NCBI GenBank assembly: GCA_014621425.1
Contig: JAANBB010000088.1
Location: 1 to 64,000 of the forward strand
Reading direction: 5' to 3'
Length of the DNA stretch: 64,000 nucleotides
From: Cylindrodendrum hubeiense
Taxonomy: Eukaryota > Ascomycota > Sordariomycetes > Hypocreales > Nectriaceae
A program made the position numbers and the translations under genes. Positions 22,323 through 33,355 of the stretch are shown here, piece by piece. How positions within the stretch are numbered: position 1 is the first letter of the stretch; each line of letters opens with the position of its first letter. Below the pieces are notes generated by a model. It did not search any database. It worked only from the letters and a program-made list of their open reading frames with translations, and was not told where the DNA came from.

Positions 22323-23363
22323 TCATGGGTCAATTGATACATGCCACTGATCACCAACCCGGAAGCCATTCGGATACGGGTCCTCTGGGTCTAGCACGAC
22401 CTGCTTATAGGATGTAATCCAAGCCCTGCCCTTGACCGTCGGGAGAACCGCATCATACTTCCCAACCTTCGTAGTCCCACGGATGTGTGTCTCAAATTCC
22501 GTGTCAATAATGCTGCGGTGTCGAAACATCTCTCCCTCCTTGATTTGGCCTCTTGCATGCAGAACAGCGAGTCGCGCACTTGTTCCTGTTCCACAGGGAC
22601 TTCTGTCAAATCTCCCCGGCGACACAACCACGGTATTCTTAGCCGTCTTATATCCAGGTCCTTCTTCCAGTGGTTCTGTGATAGATAGGATACTGACACC
22701 ACGGATGCTCGGGTTCTCGGGATGGATTGGAGTATATTGAGCCTGCACTGCTCTTTTAATCCGTTGTCCGACCTCGACGAGCTGAGGTCCGTATTGATTC
22801 TCAACTTTAAGTCCAATTGATGATGCGTCCACGATGGCATACCACATGCCACCCCAGGCTACATCGACAGAGATGGTACCTAGTCCAGGGACCTCAATTG
22901 GTATGTCGAGAGCAGAGACAAAGGATGGGACATTGTCAAAGGCAACATATTTGCATTTGCCTCCACTACACTCCGCAGTAACACCAACCAGACCTGCAGC
23001 GGTATCAAGGTTGAGTCTCGTAATTGGCTCCTTCATAGGAATTATGCCCGTTTCCAATAACACCGTCGCCGTGCAGATAGTATTGGAACCAGACATAGGG
23101 GCGTACTCCTCGCTCTCTAAGATCAAGAAACCGGCATCCGCAAGGGGGTTGCAGGGCGGCAGCAGCAGGTTTGTGTTCATTGAGGCCCGCCCGCGAGGCT
23201 CATTGAGTACTAGCTGGCGGATTTGATCGTCCTTGGTCTGGAAGTGGACCAGTTTGTCGTACATTGTTTTGCCGGGGACATCAAGAACGCCACCAATAAT
23301 GACATCGCCCACTTCGCCCTCGGCATGGCATCCAACGATAGAAAGGGTTCGAACAGACCGCAT
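22323..23363 (-). CDS. Proline racemase-family enzyme (proline racemase / hydroxyproline epimerase / trans-3-hydroxyproline dehydratase)
   Basis: Single exon, 346 aa, full length for the family. It starts MRSVRTLSIVGCHAEGEVG, containing the conserved HAEGE-x-G motif. The first catalytic position lies in APMSGSNTICTATVLLETG, where the usual MCGHG Cys is replaced by Ser (MSGSN). The second catalytic Cys is present in SPCGTGTSARLAVL. The Ser/Cys pair separates it from Cys/Cys racemases and epimerases and from Thr/Cys dehydratases, so the reaction cannot be fixed from the sequence. The substrate is probably a proline or hydroxyproline derivative. It lies 861 bp downstream of a Zn2Cys6 regulator on the same strand. 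The start is the first in-frame ATG and agrees with homologue length. Confidence 0.9.
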   Translation of the reverse strand: MRSVRTLSIVGCHAEGEVGDVIIGGVLDVPGKTMYDKLVHFQTKDDQIRQLVLNEPRGRASMNTNLLLPPCNPLADAGFLILESEEYAPMSGSNTICTATVLLETGIIPMKEPITRLNLDTAAGLVGVTAECSGGKCKYVAFDNVPSFVSALDIPIEVPGLGTISVDVAWGGMWYAIVDASSIGLKVENQYGPQLVEVGQRIKRAVQAQYTPIHPENPSIRGVSILSITEPLEEGPGYKTAKNTVVVSPGRFDRSPCGTGTSARLAVLHARGQIKEGEMFRHRSIIDTEFETHIRGTTKVGKYDAVLPTVKGRAWITSYKQVVLDPEDPYPNGFRVGDQWHVSIDP

Positions 23364-24223
23364 GGTGATATTTTCAGATTTTCTTGAGCCTGCTTAGATC
23401 TAGTCGAGTTTGATGGTGTTATGAGATGGCCTGGTTGAGGGTCATGACGCGACATCCCCTAGTTATATACTTCACGTCCCAATCATATAACCATGGTTTG
23501 CGGGGGTGGAGGTGTTACCGATGCAGTAACGAATCCGGTAACGGAGCGGAATCAGCACCCGTATGGAGACTATCTTGTGAGTCCTGCGCCTCTAGCGTAC
23601 TGATAACGTATTGGGCGTTGCTGCTAGTAATGCACAAATACCCCTCCAGAGTGCTATAATATCCTTATGACGCGGAGGTCTGTCATGTCTCACAAATATC
23701 CTGGCTGGAGAGATGTCTAGGGGAGGCTCGGCCCCACAAACCGAACCTAGTACGCCCCGCAAACTGATGCTGATGCGATACCAAACCGGAACTGAGCCAC
23801 CATCGAGCTTTGATACGAGTCGCCGAGTCAGGGTCAACTTGGTTGTTATGCCGACCAGGTTAAGATCCGCCCATTCCAATGATTCCTGTTCGTTCACCAT
23901 TTCCACGGGTACGTTGATGTCAACTACTTGTGCTATAGATGACATGAAGCGTCCTGCGTGAAGGCAACTAAAGTTATAGAATGTACTAGGCAACTCGGGC
24001 ACAGGAATCCAGATTCCGTCTTATACTTTCCCATCCAGGTTTTACAGGCTCTATCATGGCTGTATTCTGTTCGTGACCAGAAAATAGCCGTCTAAATTAG
24101 TGAATTCTTCGCCCACAATATGCTGGCCTAAACAACCCTTTTTTTTATCACTGGGAAACCATCACTTTACCATAAGTAATGTAGCTTTATTATATCATTG
24201 CAGTCACGATATCTATGGAGGCC
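23364..24223. other. Intergenic region with racemase-gene promoter
   Basis: Promoter side of the racemase-family gene and 3' end of the regulator. A minus-strand frame at 23592-24002 looks protein-like but matches nothing I recognise (see rejected items). A GTAACGG-type repeat group is listed separately. Confidence 0.4.
23514..23544. promoter_or_regulatory. Candidate binding-site cluster GTTACCG / CGGTAAC
   Basis: Within 31 bp are GTTACCG (23514-23520), GTAACG (23526-23531) and CCGGTAACGG (23535-23544). They are the same hexamer core in both orientations, 151-181 bp upstream of the racemase-family start codon. This clustering suggests an operator, but no factor is known for it. Confidence 0.3.
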
Positions 24224-26824
24224 TCAGTCGCGCACCATGAAATCCTCTACTTGGAGTCCGTCAGCCAAACTGAGGATTTCAGTCGGCGACATTGCAAAAG
24301 CCCCATCAATTAAAAGGCCCCAAGCAGAAAATTCATCCGTATGTTCAGTATAAACTGTGTGATTCAGGTCAGTTTCGTTCCCCGCAACCATGTCCTGTAA
24401 TTGACTTGTATCTTCAGAAGTACCGGTGGGTGGATGGTTATCTCGGAGTCCTTGTATGTAAGACGCCATTATTTGTTCGAGACGCTGGAATTCTCTCTTG
24501 CGTAGTCGTGCTGCAGGACTACCCCTCGCAATCATTATGTCAAATACCTCATGCGCAGTTACAAGCCACGATTTCTCTCGCACAAATTCCGGTGATACAG
24601 CATCGATAATATAGAGAAGAAATGCCGATGAGAAGGCGGTTTCCATTTGGAAGGGGAGGAAGGACTCTGGCGCGATGTCTGGTTAGTCTTTGACATTCCC
24701 ACAAGGTAAAGAGATAACAGAGGCACCCACCAAGCAAGTTACTCTCCCCAAGGACTCTTAGTGTCTTCAAGATGTTCAATGCCGAATATGTGCAGGATTG
24801 TAACAGCGAACTGATGGGGCCGTCGGGTATAGAATTATCAGAGTCAGTTCGCGCCAGTCGCCATTGCAAGACGCACATGACCAGCGGGCGAGTTGTCAAT
24901 ACCACGCACTAAAATCGTCAGTTGAGGCGTCAAACTAGGGAGCCGGGAATATCTCACATGGTTGTACGATAGGATAAGCCTTGTCGCAACTTTGGAGGTT
25001 CGAATATTCGTTCCTCGGAATTTATCCTCCAAATAAAGGCTCAGGTCTCTAGAGACAGCTGCTATACTCTGCAATACGGAATGGGTATCTGTGAGCAAAG
25101 TTCCTTCGAAGCTACGATCAGCTCCGTAAACGCCTGGTGAATATTTGTCAGAAATTGGCAAAATTCATTTGTGTGAGCTCTTACCGTTGAGAATTGTTGC
25201 AGTAAGACGAGCAAGTCGGATTTGGAGCGTGAGCGCCGCTGCTTTCGCAGAGCCATCGACTTCAGAGGGAAGTTTTGTTGTGATATCCTCGTCTCGTATG
25301 GTGCTCGGTGAACCTATCAAAGTTCCAAACTCCCGATCAATGATATATGCAGTCCAAAATATGGTGTTACATCGCTTTGAGTGCTGCATACCGACGTATT
25401 CAGAGGGCAGATGTCTATGCCATCCTTCAATGACACATAGACGTAGCCCTTGACCGACCTGTCCCACATCGGTCAGTGCATGTGTAGTAGGACTTTTTAA
25501 AGGAGACTTACGAGTTGAAATGCCATAACTCTCAAATCCACAGCCTGGAGGTAGATAGCGGCCAGGCAAAGAGCCTCTATCGCTGCTAATACATCCTTGT
25601 TTACGGGAATGATACTAGGGATCAAAGATAGGGCCCGAGAAGCGTAGGAGATCCCTGGAACCGATTTAGGCGATCCTACGAGAGTGAAAGCCTCGCCAAA
25701 TGCCAGGACAAACAGAAACTGGCAGTACCAAAATCTCGATCGACGGGCTTCAGCTGCAGGGTCTTCGTAGAACCGTTCCATGTGTTGGTGAAATGTCTCA
25801 TGATCAATTATTTCGTATACCGACCCAAGATTGTATCTGACCGTTGATAAGAGGAAGATGGCGTAGTCGTGGGAGGGTATGTCTTCGACATTTGGTTGGT
25901 CGTTCAACCCGATTGGACTCCAAGTTAGATCAAGGGTTTCGAGGTCCCAAGGATCAATTAGAGGCTCCGGCCTGGGCATGCGGCTGCCAATGATTCCAAG
26001 AACTCGTCTACAGAACGCCCATGATGAAGTCGGCCCCATGTACCCTATCAATGTCAATTTCACACCCCAATAGTGAAGCGCATATTGGGCAACTGGGCAA
26101 GCTTACAGTATTTGCCGCTATTGTCGCGAGCAAAGACCTCACCTGTCTCAACAAGAGGGTTTCTGTTGAACTCAGTGCCAGACGCATCAAGATGACTTGT
26201 TGAACTTTCGGTATGGGGGGCATTTTGGTGAATACTATTCACTTGTTCAGTGAGAATAATGTCAACAAGTTATGCTCACGCATCAGCCAGGGTACATATT
26301 GCTGGTAGTTCTTACAATTGCATGGGTTACCGGTATTGGGATCATTAAGTGATAGATATAACGGGCTCGTGCCCCCTGTGTTTGAATCGCTCGATTGGTT
26401 AGACGCAGACTGAGCTGTTAATTGGACTGGCGAAGTTGGCGAGGCTGGCAAGGTCCCTGGCTGAGGTTGACTAAATTGCGAGCTGTTAGATTGACCGCCC
26501 TCTCTTAGTCGGTCTTCCAGAGATTGGAGATAACTGATGGAACTATTAGCCTTCAGTGTGTATATGGATTGAGGTTAAGGTTGTGGTTCCTCTGCGAGAT
26601 AGTTACTCGGGCGTCTTCAGGGCGGAAGAAGCATGTCTCTCTCTTCCGCTCGCATCGTCCGCATGGAGACGTGCCCGAGCATCGGACTTTCATGTCACGG
26701 CACCTCGCGCACCTGCTATGTACATCAGCAAATTGCGTAGTGGCTGCGGAGCCGATGTAGAGGGTACCTACGCCCGAAGGCATCGCCTATTGAACCTGCG
26801 AGAACTACCAAGTATCTGTGACAT
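24224..26824 (-). CDS. Zn(II)2Cys6 transcription factor with fungal_trans middle-homology region
   Basis: Nine exons on the minus strand: 26772-26824, 26607-26715, 26316-26550, 26107-26241, 25512-26044, 25185-25458, 24958-25133, 24731-24908, 24224-24678. Introns are 49-74 nt and all phases agree, giving 715 aa. Residues about 19-45 hold the binuclear zinc cluster, CARCRDMKVRCSG then CGRCERKRETC, with spacing C-x2-C-x6-C-x5-C-x2-C-x6-C. A linker and a coiled-coil dimerisation stretch (ISYLQSLEDRLR) follow, with a Ser/Thr/Gln-rich spacer after it. The fungal_trans domain begins at FARDNSGKYWYMGPTSSWAFCRRVL and continues through GLRLCVIEGWHR and CNTIFWTAYIIDREFGTLIGSP to CVVLTTRPLVMCVL. It probably regulates the adjacent racemase-family gene. 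Exon 1 depends on a 53-nt exon whose junction restores RARCARC. Confidence 0.88.
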
Positions 26825-28349
26825 GATGATCCGAGTAATGGTCTAGTCCTCCACGTTTGCAAAACGCCAAGAGTAATTATGTTTGTGCAGTCGCCGCAGG
26901 GTGAACTTTGAGAATTGGATCCGGAACGAGGTTCCGATGCGGGGATGTGAGGGAGCAGGATACTAAGGAGGCTTGGACTGAGCGAGGTCGGTAGGCCAGG
27001 AATTATTAAGACGGCTCAGATGGGGTAAGGCTTGCTATGGACAAGCCCCACACATCACCTGGAATACTTGGAACCGCCACGTTAGACTGCGAGTCGTCTG
27101 ATAGACGCCCGTCGGTATTGATTAGAAAGCCGCACACTACGCAGGACATATTAGATCCTGGAGAACTACTAATACACTTCAGCTCAAAACTTATCCATGC
27201 AGCCCGATATCCTAGGGTTGTGCAACCTGCAACAAGGAGCCTCCGTCCAATGGTAACACTTCAGCGTCAGCAAAGTAGAATTGGTCCCAATGCCGTGGGG
27301 AAGCTTTCAGTTTCGTAGCATTGATGATCTCTAAGAGTCAGCGACTAAAGTATTGTGCTCTAAGCCGTACATCTCAACATTGTAGCAATTGCACCGACCT
27401 CGGGGTGGAGCATCCGATACCCTCGGGTCGGTTTGTGGGGCCGATGATAACATTGAACGAAGTGGGGAATTTGAAGATTGCCGGCTTGAGATCAGATGCC
27501 AGCCAATCACCTCATCAAAAACGTCGGTCTGGGCCAGCCGGCGCTACAGTCGAAGTTTATCGGCGACTGAAGCCTTGAACCATGTGCTCCCCGGAAATGC
27601 CAAGCCGCTTTGCTATTTCCTTCATGGCATATTTGCTGTCCTCAAGGGACTCCACCATCCTCACAAGAGTATCTTCTCCTAGACGGTGCATGCCAGTCTT
27701 GGTATTATAGAGATGGGCAACCTGGTGGCTGTGGTGTGTATGGTGACGATGTATGTACAATGATGAGGAATGCTGAGATTAGAGATAATGAAAGCAAATA
27801 ATAGATACAAGTACAAATAATTCTGATTGAGGCGATGGTCATATTCTGAACCCTCTTCGCAAAGAGGATAAAGCAATAAACAACCTAGTTTGTTTGGCAT
27901 ATCGCTACTGTTGAGCTCTAGCTATTTATAGATCTCCATCTTCAATGCCGACAACGTGCTATTTGTTTATTCAAATTGTGACAATTCGCGCTCCATACGA
28001 CTAAACTCAGAGCTGATCAAGGCCAAAATTAAGCGTGGTTTTCAGCAACGATTTTCCTTCAGTATTTTGCTAAAGACTCTGCAATCAACTGATAAAATGA
28101 ACCTTCCTGATGAAGTAACCTTCATGCGACATGAACCTTACCCATCCGTATCTGAGTTACATATTCAATTGCAACAAATATTATCATCAACTACTGGAGG
28201 TTAGGGCGAATTGTTTTGGAGAGAAGTATAATATGAATTGAGTAGATTGAGCTGTGAGCAATAATTAGGTCGTGAAAACTCGACTAGATTTTATCTAACG
28301 CACCCAAGAAGGTAGTACTGTGATGTGATAAAATTACCAAGCATTATTC
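26825..28349. other. Gene-less stretch of 1.5 kb
   Basis: No supported gene. A minus-strand frame at 27557-27760 contains a helix-turn-helix-like peptide (EIAKRLGISGEH) but no longer context that would identify a transposase or regulator. Confidence 0.4.
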
Positions 28350-29585
28350 TTAGTATGCAAACTCTTGTCCCACAAGATGCTCGCTTAGCTTCCATAATCT
28401 CTCGGCGAGTTCTGGATCCTTGGAGTGTTGGGGGATACTATCATCAATTTTTCCAACTCTGATGACGGCACCGCTCTGGTCTGTTCAGCACACTACATGT
28501 CAGAATTTCTTATACTACCTTGAGAAGGTAACCTGGAACAGACCTTTGATAGATGGATCATACGCTGCCACTATGTAGCTGGCTACCGCTTGGGGTATGG
28601 TCTTGACTGCGGCCTTCAATGCTGCAGTTGGTTCTCGATTCTCATCGGCCCAGCCTTTACTTGTGTTAGCATGAGAGAATCTGCCACACTTCCCAGTGAA
28701 TCGAGTCTAGTCTGCGAGAGAGCCCTTTTTACGTACCGTGCTGTACTAGCAGTTCCTTGGGAGCGCGATAGAAAAGATTGGTGATTGAGGCACCTGGGTC
28801 CACTCCAAATGCTGTCAACCCCTTCCCTCCCAGCTTCCTGGCAAGTGAAACAGTAAACAATAGATTCGCAACCTTTGACTGCGCATAGCCCAATAATGGC
28901 TCATACTCTTTGCCGTCTCTGAAGTTGTAATCATCAAAGCGAACGGTCGTAGTACGATGTGCCGCTGCTGATACATTTACGACACGCGGAGCGGGAGACG
29001 CTAGAAGGGCTGGCATGATGAGATTGGTAAAAAGGAAATGTCCAATGTGGTTAACACCAAAGTGTGTCTCAATACCCTCGGGGGTGGTGGTAAACGTCGG
29101 AATCAACATGAGGGCGGCGCTGTTGATCAGAACATCGAGAATGGGCGTCAACTTCAGCAACTCGGCTGCTGCTGAGCGTACCGACGACTGACTACCTAGG
29201 TCTAGTATGAGAGTTTTAATGTCGACCTTTGGAGATGTTGTTTTGATGGAAGCGATGGTTTCATTCAGTGTCTTTTCGGAGCGACCAGCAAGAATTAACA
29301 GCTTCGGCTCATGGGCGGCGATGACACGAGCCGCGTCGGCCCCTAAACTTCCCAGTGTGACACCAGTGATGAGGACTAAGCAAAGCTATTGTCAGCACTC
29401 AACTTGAGCCAACATGTCAAGCAGAACACAACGATATACCGGTACAGAATTTCCAACGTACCAGTCGTGCCCCTGATCTCGGAGTTGTATTGTTCGGCAG
29501 CTTGGTCAGAAGTCAATTCAAAAAGTGCCCCCTCTTTCTCACGCTGTATAGCAGCGAAGGCTACATCACTTGTTCCGCCAGTCAT
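28350..29585 (-). CDS. Short-chain dehydrogenase/reductase (SDR, retinol-dehydrogenase/WW-oxidoreductase type)
   Basis: Four exons, 29462-29585, 28737-29375, 28544-28654 and 28350-28480. Introns are 86, 82 and 63 nt, giving 334 aa. About 40 residues precede the Rossmann motif TGVTLGSLG, a T-G-x3-G-x-G variant that is completed only after splicing of the first intron. Further SDR marks are LAGRSE (cofactor-binding basic residue, favouring NADP), LDVLINSAAL (NNAG-like), VNVSAAAH (catalytic Ser) and YAQSKVAN (catalytic Tyr and Lys). The C-terminal part (DQSGAVIRVGK...LWKLSEHLVG) is typical of fungal SDRs that act on small carbonyls or secondary metabolites. The substrate is unknown. The gene is divergent from the bZIP gene at 30 kb. 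Confidence 0.9.
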
Positions 29586-29997
29586 GGTGAGAGGATTAAT
29601 GAGAATGAACAGAAACTGAGAATTCTGTTCAGATGTAGAAGATAAAATTCTAAATGTGGCGGGAGTCTTATATATTTTCACTCCTGCTACCACAGTATAC
29701 AAATCAAATGGCACAATACCATCATTCCGCAAGGAGTCTGAGCAATCATGTGCAAAGGAAGCCTAAATGCTTGATGTCTGATGACATTACGGACGTAATA
29801 GCCCGGTAACTCCGGTCATACGTTGCGGGGTTAGCAAATTCCCATGATCTTCATGGTGGTGTGGGTCTCTCTGATGTATGCTGGCGCCAGCACAAAGCTG
29901 ATTAATAAGATGCATACTCCGGGTGCATGTGTCCCACGAAAGCCCAAGCATCTTGAACCCACAATCTCTGGATCAGGTAATTGAAAACAACCCAGTC
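29586..29997. other. Divergent promoter region between the SDR and bZIP genes
   Basis: 412 bp between the two start codons. No RNA gene or repeat was seen. An ATG at 29910 opens a short frame not in phase with the bZIP coding sequence and may be an upstream ORF. Confidence 0.4.
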
Positions 29998-31656
29998 ATG
30001 GTGAACGATTCAAACAATTGCGGCGAGAGCTCCTACGATGGATCCGGCCATGGTTCGCGGGCTACTGGATCGAATGCAAAACGCAAGCCGACGAGCGAGG
30101 CTCGTAAACATCAAAACCGCATTTCATCACACAATTATCGTATGTGACGCCACGTTCTCAAATTTCCAAGCTCGGTCTTTTTGAGATCCAGATGATTGGA
30201 CAATACCACGTGTGTTTAACGGAGCTGACGCCAGCTTACAGGTCAGCGACGACGCCAGAAGTTGGCTCTGCTTGACGATCTACTCGATGCATCCACTTCT
30301 GATGCACAGCTAGCGTTGGCGTCCTCTATTCCAAAAGCACAGCCGAATACTGTATCATCTGCATTCGACTCTGATGGGATAGGCCTGCTCCCCGTGACTG
30401 GCGGGAACATGAGCCTTGGAAATACGGATTCAAGTGTCTTCGGTGTAGACTGGAACCAAGTTGGCACCATGCTCGTTCCAAACATGTTTTCACAGGGAGC
30501 CGGGCCAACTGATCTTACTCCTGTGGTCAGTGGTGTTGAGATGGGGTCTGGGCTTGTAGCGCACGCAAGCATAACACCTCTCAACCACGTAGGAACACAT
30601 TCAAGCAATAACTTGACATCAGTCTCTTCCATGTTCCCAGCGACAACTTCGCCAATTAGTTCTATCATCGGAAATATAGGACTCGGTGATTTTGATCCAC
30701 CTGGACAGTCATCGGAGCTTTTGCTGGATACCCAGGGTGGCCAGACCGCCTCAATCGATACAGGACATATGAGGACACAGCAAGACAGCATGTCCCAGAT
30801 CGTGCGCAGTCTTTCATCGCTCTCTCTCCTTGAGAAGCGTGAACTCATCAAAGTCTTGAAGTCAGAAGTTGACTCAGAGCCAGAGCCAGAGCCTGGGCTA
30901 TGGGCAAGTTTCTCATACACCTCTTCGTCAACATCATTTACTGTGCAACCAAATAATAATAATGCGACCGAAGCGAGGTTTGAATCGGGTAGATCATTGA
31001 TAATTCACATGGAGGTCACTAGATATGAGCGCTGGCTTCGTCACCGCAACTTTGCACATCCACACCTGCCTGACCCTCAGATGAACACCATACACGTCCT
31101 GCACTCTAGTTTCTATGCTGCCATCCTCGCCAATTCCGCAGCTATCCGTCTCTTGAACCAAGAAGTTCTTAAAGAAGAGGGACTGTCGCCTTACAGCATT
31201 GACCACGAAACCGGCTACAAGAAAGATGAGCTTCTGGTTGCACGTGCGAGATTCGACGTGTTCATCCCGCTGGATCTTCGACCTACTGATTCGCAGTTAT
31301 TACAACCACACCATCCTTATCTGGACGTGATTCCGTTTGCAACTTTCCGTCAGCGCGCAGTCTCTGCGCTGGCCACTGATCCTCCACTATTTGATGAATA
31401 TGAAATGTGTGCGGATATGGACGGTGAGGGGCTGATTTGCTGGGGCGGAGGCGGCCGTGACGTTGGCAAGGCGACTCGGCAACAAGAGGGAAACGTCGGG
31501 ATGATTTCAGAAGTTCCATGGGATGCAAGGAGTTGGGAGCCGAAGGTCTGGTTCTTGAGGAAGTATTGGTTTCTTGTGGGTGGTTGGGACGAGGAGATGT
31601 GGAGGAGTGCCAGGTGGTGGGCAGCAATGCGGAACGAACAGATCAGCTTTATGTAG
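29998..31656 (+). CDS. bZIP-type transcription factor with DUF3425 domain
   Basis: Two exons, 29998-30139 and 30242-31656, with a 102-nt intron give 518 aa. Splicing completes the basic region KHQNRISSHNYRQRRRQK, an N-x7-R core of AP-1-like fungal factors, followed by LALLDDLLDAS as the start of a short leucine heptad. A Ser/Gly-rich middle of about 200 residues with SEPEPEPEP follows. The C-terminal 250 residues carry DUF3425 features (RYERWLRHRNF, FIPLDLRPT, HHPYLDVIPF, FRQRAVSALA, and W-rich SWEPKVWFLRKYWFLVGGW). Such factors regulate stress or secondary metabolism. The ATG at 29998 is the first in frame; the upstream continuation begins with GTG. It is flanked by two oxidoreductase genes that could be targets. 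Confidence 0.87.
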
Positions 31657-31792
31657 AGTACGTCCTTATATACTCTATATTGACATGAAATGAAGCCTTG
31701 GATCCCAATAATTTATTTAGATACTTCCACAGACACGAGTACGTTCCCTCTAGCGAACATAGGCATTCTATTTTCTGGATTACTGACCTCTC

Positions 31793-32860
31793 TCATCTCA
31801 TGCGTCTCTCAGCCTCCAACAGCTGTGCGAATGAATCACCCAGCGACTCCTCCAGAGAAGTGTATTGCACTCCCAGAATCTCCGTTATCTTGCTCCCGTC
31901 AATGTCGTACGTCGTGTCCCGCGCTTCTTCCGCACTCCCCGGGACGCCCAAGTCTATGCGGTCCGCTAGTTCCGGCACCGCCCGTCGAGCGGCGTCTCTC
32001 ACAAGCTGCCAGTGACAGCGATTGGCGCAAATAAAACGCTGACCGCCTGCTGTCGGTGTCGCAACTGCTGCGACAAGGGCCGCGGCTGCGTCGCGGACAT
32101 CAGCCCAGCAGCCGAGATGGTACGAGTTGAATGGCGTTGGAGTGGCCGTCGGTTCAGCCAGTGCCCACAACATCTGGCTCGACAGGTTGAGGTTCAGCAA
32201 ATCGATTGTCTCTTTGCTCTCTAACGCGCCCAGGTAGTGCGGGCCGAATAGACCCGCCGGTGCAACAGAGACAACGTCAAACGGCAAGGGCTTGTGATCA
32301 TCCACCCACGCCCACATGGCCCTCTCAGATAGCGCTTTGCTACCCATGTAAGCCAATGCATGACCTCCAGTAGCAGCAGCCTTGTAAGTCGTGGGATTAT
32401 AATCCTCTGGCGTATAGGTCTTGCCAGGGGCGTCGCCTAAAGCTGGGTTCAGAACGGCGGCACAGGAGCTGGTGTGCACGACACGCCGAACAAATTCTCC
32501 ACCGAATTTGACGACAGCCTCAAGGATAGCAGTCGCGCTCCGAATAGCCGGGTCCAAAACATCGTACCGTACATCTTTGGGGTTGTTGATGAGCGGCGAT
32601 GCCGTGTTAATCACCGCCGTCACGGTACTGCGACCGTTGAAAGCTGGTATAAATGACTCCGGTTGCACTATATCAGCAACCATGACAATGTCGAGTTGTG
32701 ATATCGTTACAGCGTCAGGGAAGATGGATCGTACACGGTTTGCAGCTTTCTCAGAGCGTACCGTCCCAATCACCGACCACCCCTTAGCCAGACACTGGTG
32801 AATAACGTGCAGGGCGACATAACCGTTGGCGCCGGTTACGAGGACAGTTTGCTTTGACAT
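31793..32860 (-). CDS. NAD(P)-dependent epimerase/reductase, GRE2/dihydroflavonol-reductase-like (extended SDR)
   Basis: Single exon, 355 aa from ATG 32860. The frame is open 27 codons upstream, but a minus-strand TATAAA at 32943-32948 places that stretch in the leader. The Rossmann motif VTGANGYVALHV is at residues 7-18. The catalytic Tyr/Lys lie in AYMGSKALSE, and VVHTSSCAAVL supplies the catalytic-strand Ser. VAPAGLFGPHY is the extended-SDR substrate loop. Relatives reduce methylglyoxal, aldehydes or ketones such as isovaleraldehyde. It is convergent with the bZIP gene, 136 bp apart. Confidence 0.9.
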   Translation of the reverse strand: MSKQTVLVTGANGYVALHVIHQCLAKGWSVIGTVRSEKAANRVRSIFPDAVTISQLDIVMVADIVQPESFIPAFNGRSTVTAVINTASPLINNPKDVRYDVLDPAIRSATAILEAVVKFGGEFVRRVVHTSSCAAVLNPALGDAPGKTYTPEDYNPTTYKAAATGGHALAYMGSKALSERAMWAWVDDHKPLPFDVVSVAPAGLFGPHYLGALESKETIDLLNLNLSSQMLWALAEPTATPTPFNSYHLGCWADVRDAAAALVAAVATPTAGGQRFICANRCHWQLVRDAARRAVPELADRIDLGVPGSAEEARDTTYDIDGSKITEILGVQYTSLEESLGDSFAQLLEAERRMR

Positions 32861-33355
32861 GGCGTACTTCGTTTGTCTCTGATGTGTTGTTGGGAAACAT
32901 GGAACTGAGTGATTGTAATGAAGGGAGTATTTGTCTCGCATCTTTATAAATGGGGGTTGGGTCTATCACGGTATGTAGAATTTGTTCCAGGACGAAGCTG
33001 CACTGTCATCATTTAGGGTAGCTGGCGTCAGCAATGTTTATTACTGAGTACAATCAGCTCGTATCGCTTAGAATCAGCCGGATTCTGAGACTCAAGACAA
33101 TGGAGTTGGCAGTTTTTATCTCCGAAATAAAATCGAGCTTGCATTGCTTGACGTCACTTTTGTCTTTGATGACTCTGTTGATGGCGCCAGCATGCTGGAT
33201 GGAGTGGCTATCATTCAGCTTAGTCATTCTTTTGAGCACGAGGGTAGAGGAGCATTTTTCTTGGATAGGCAAGGTGGTGTGTTATTTAATAAACGCGCCG
33301 ATAATTTACATGCTAGAGACAATCCACCATATAAACCCAAGCTATCCACTGTGGT
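32861..33355. other. Intergenic, 495 bp
   Basis: Contains the reductase promoter (TATA at 32943-32948, minus strand) and the cutinase 3' region. Overlapping short frames are not supported. Confidence 0.5.

Noticed and set aside
23592..24002. 136-residue minus-strand frame between the racemase-family gene and its regulator
   Set aside because: It has protein-like segments (for example VEMVNEQESLEWADLNLVG) but no recognised fold and no splice structure. It may be a decayed gene fragment; a profile search would decide.
27557..27760. Helix-turn-helix-like peptide on the minus strand
   Set aside because: A short HTH-like match occurs by chance. No transposase core, terminal repeats or regulator domain surrounds it.
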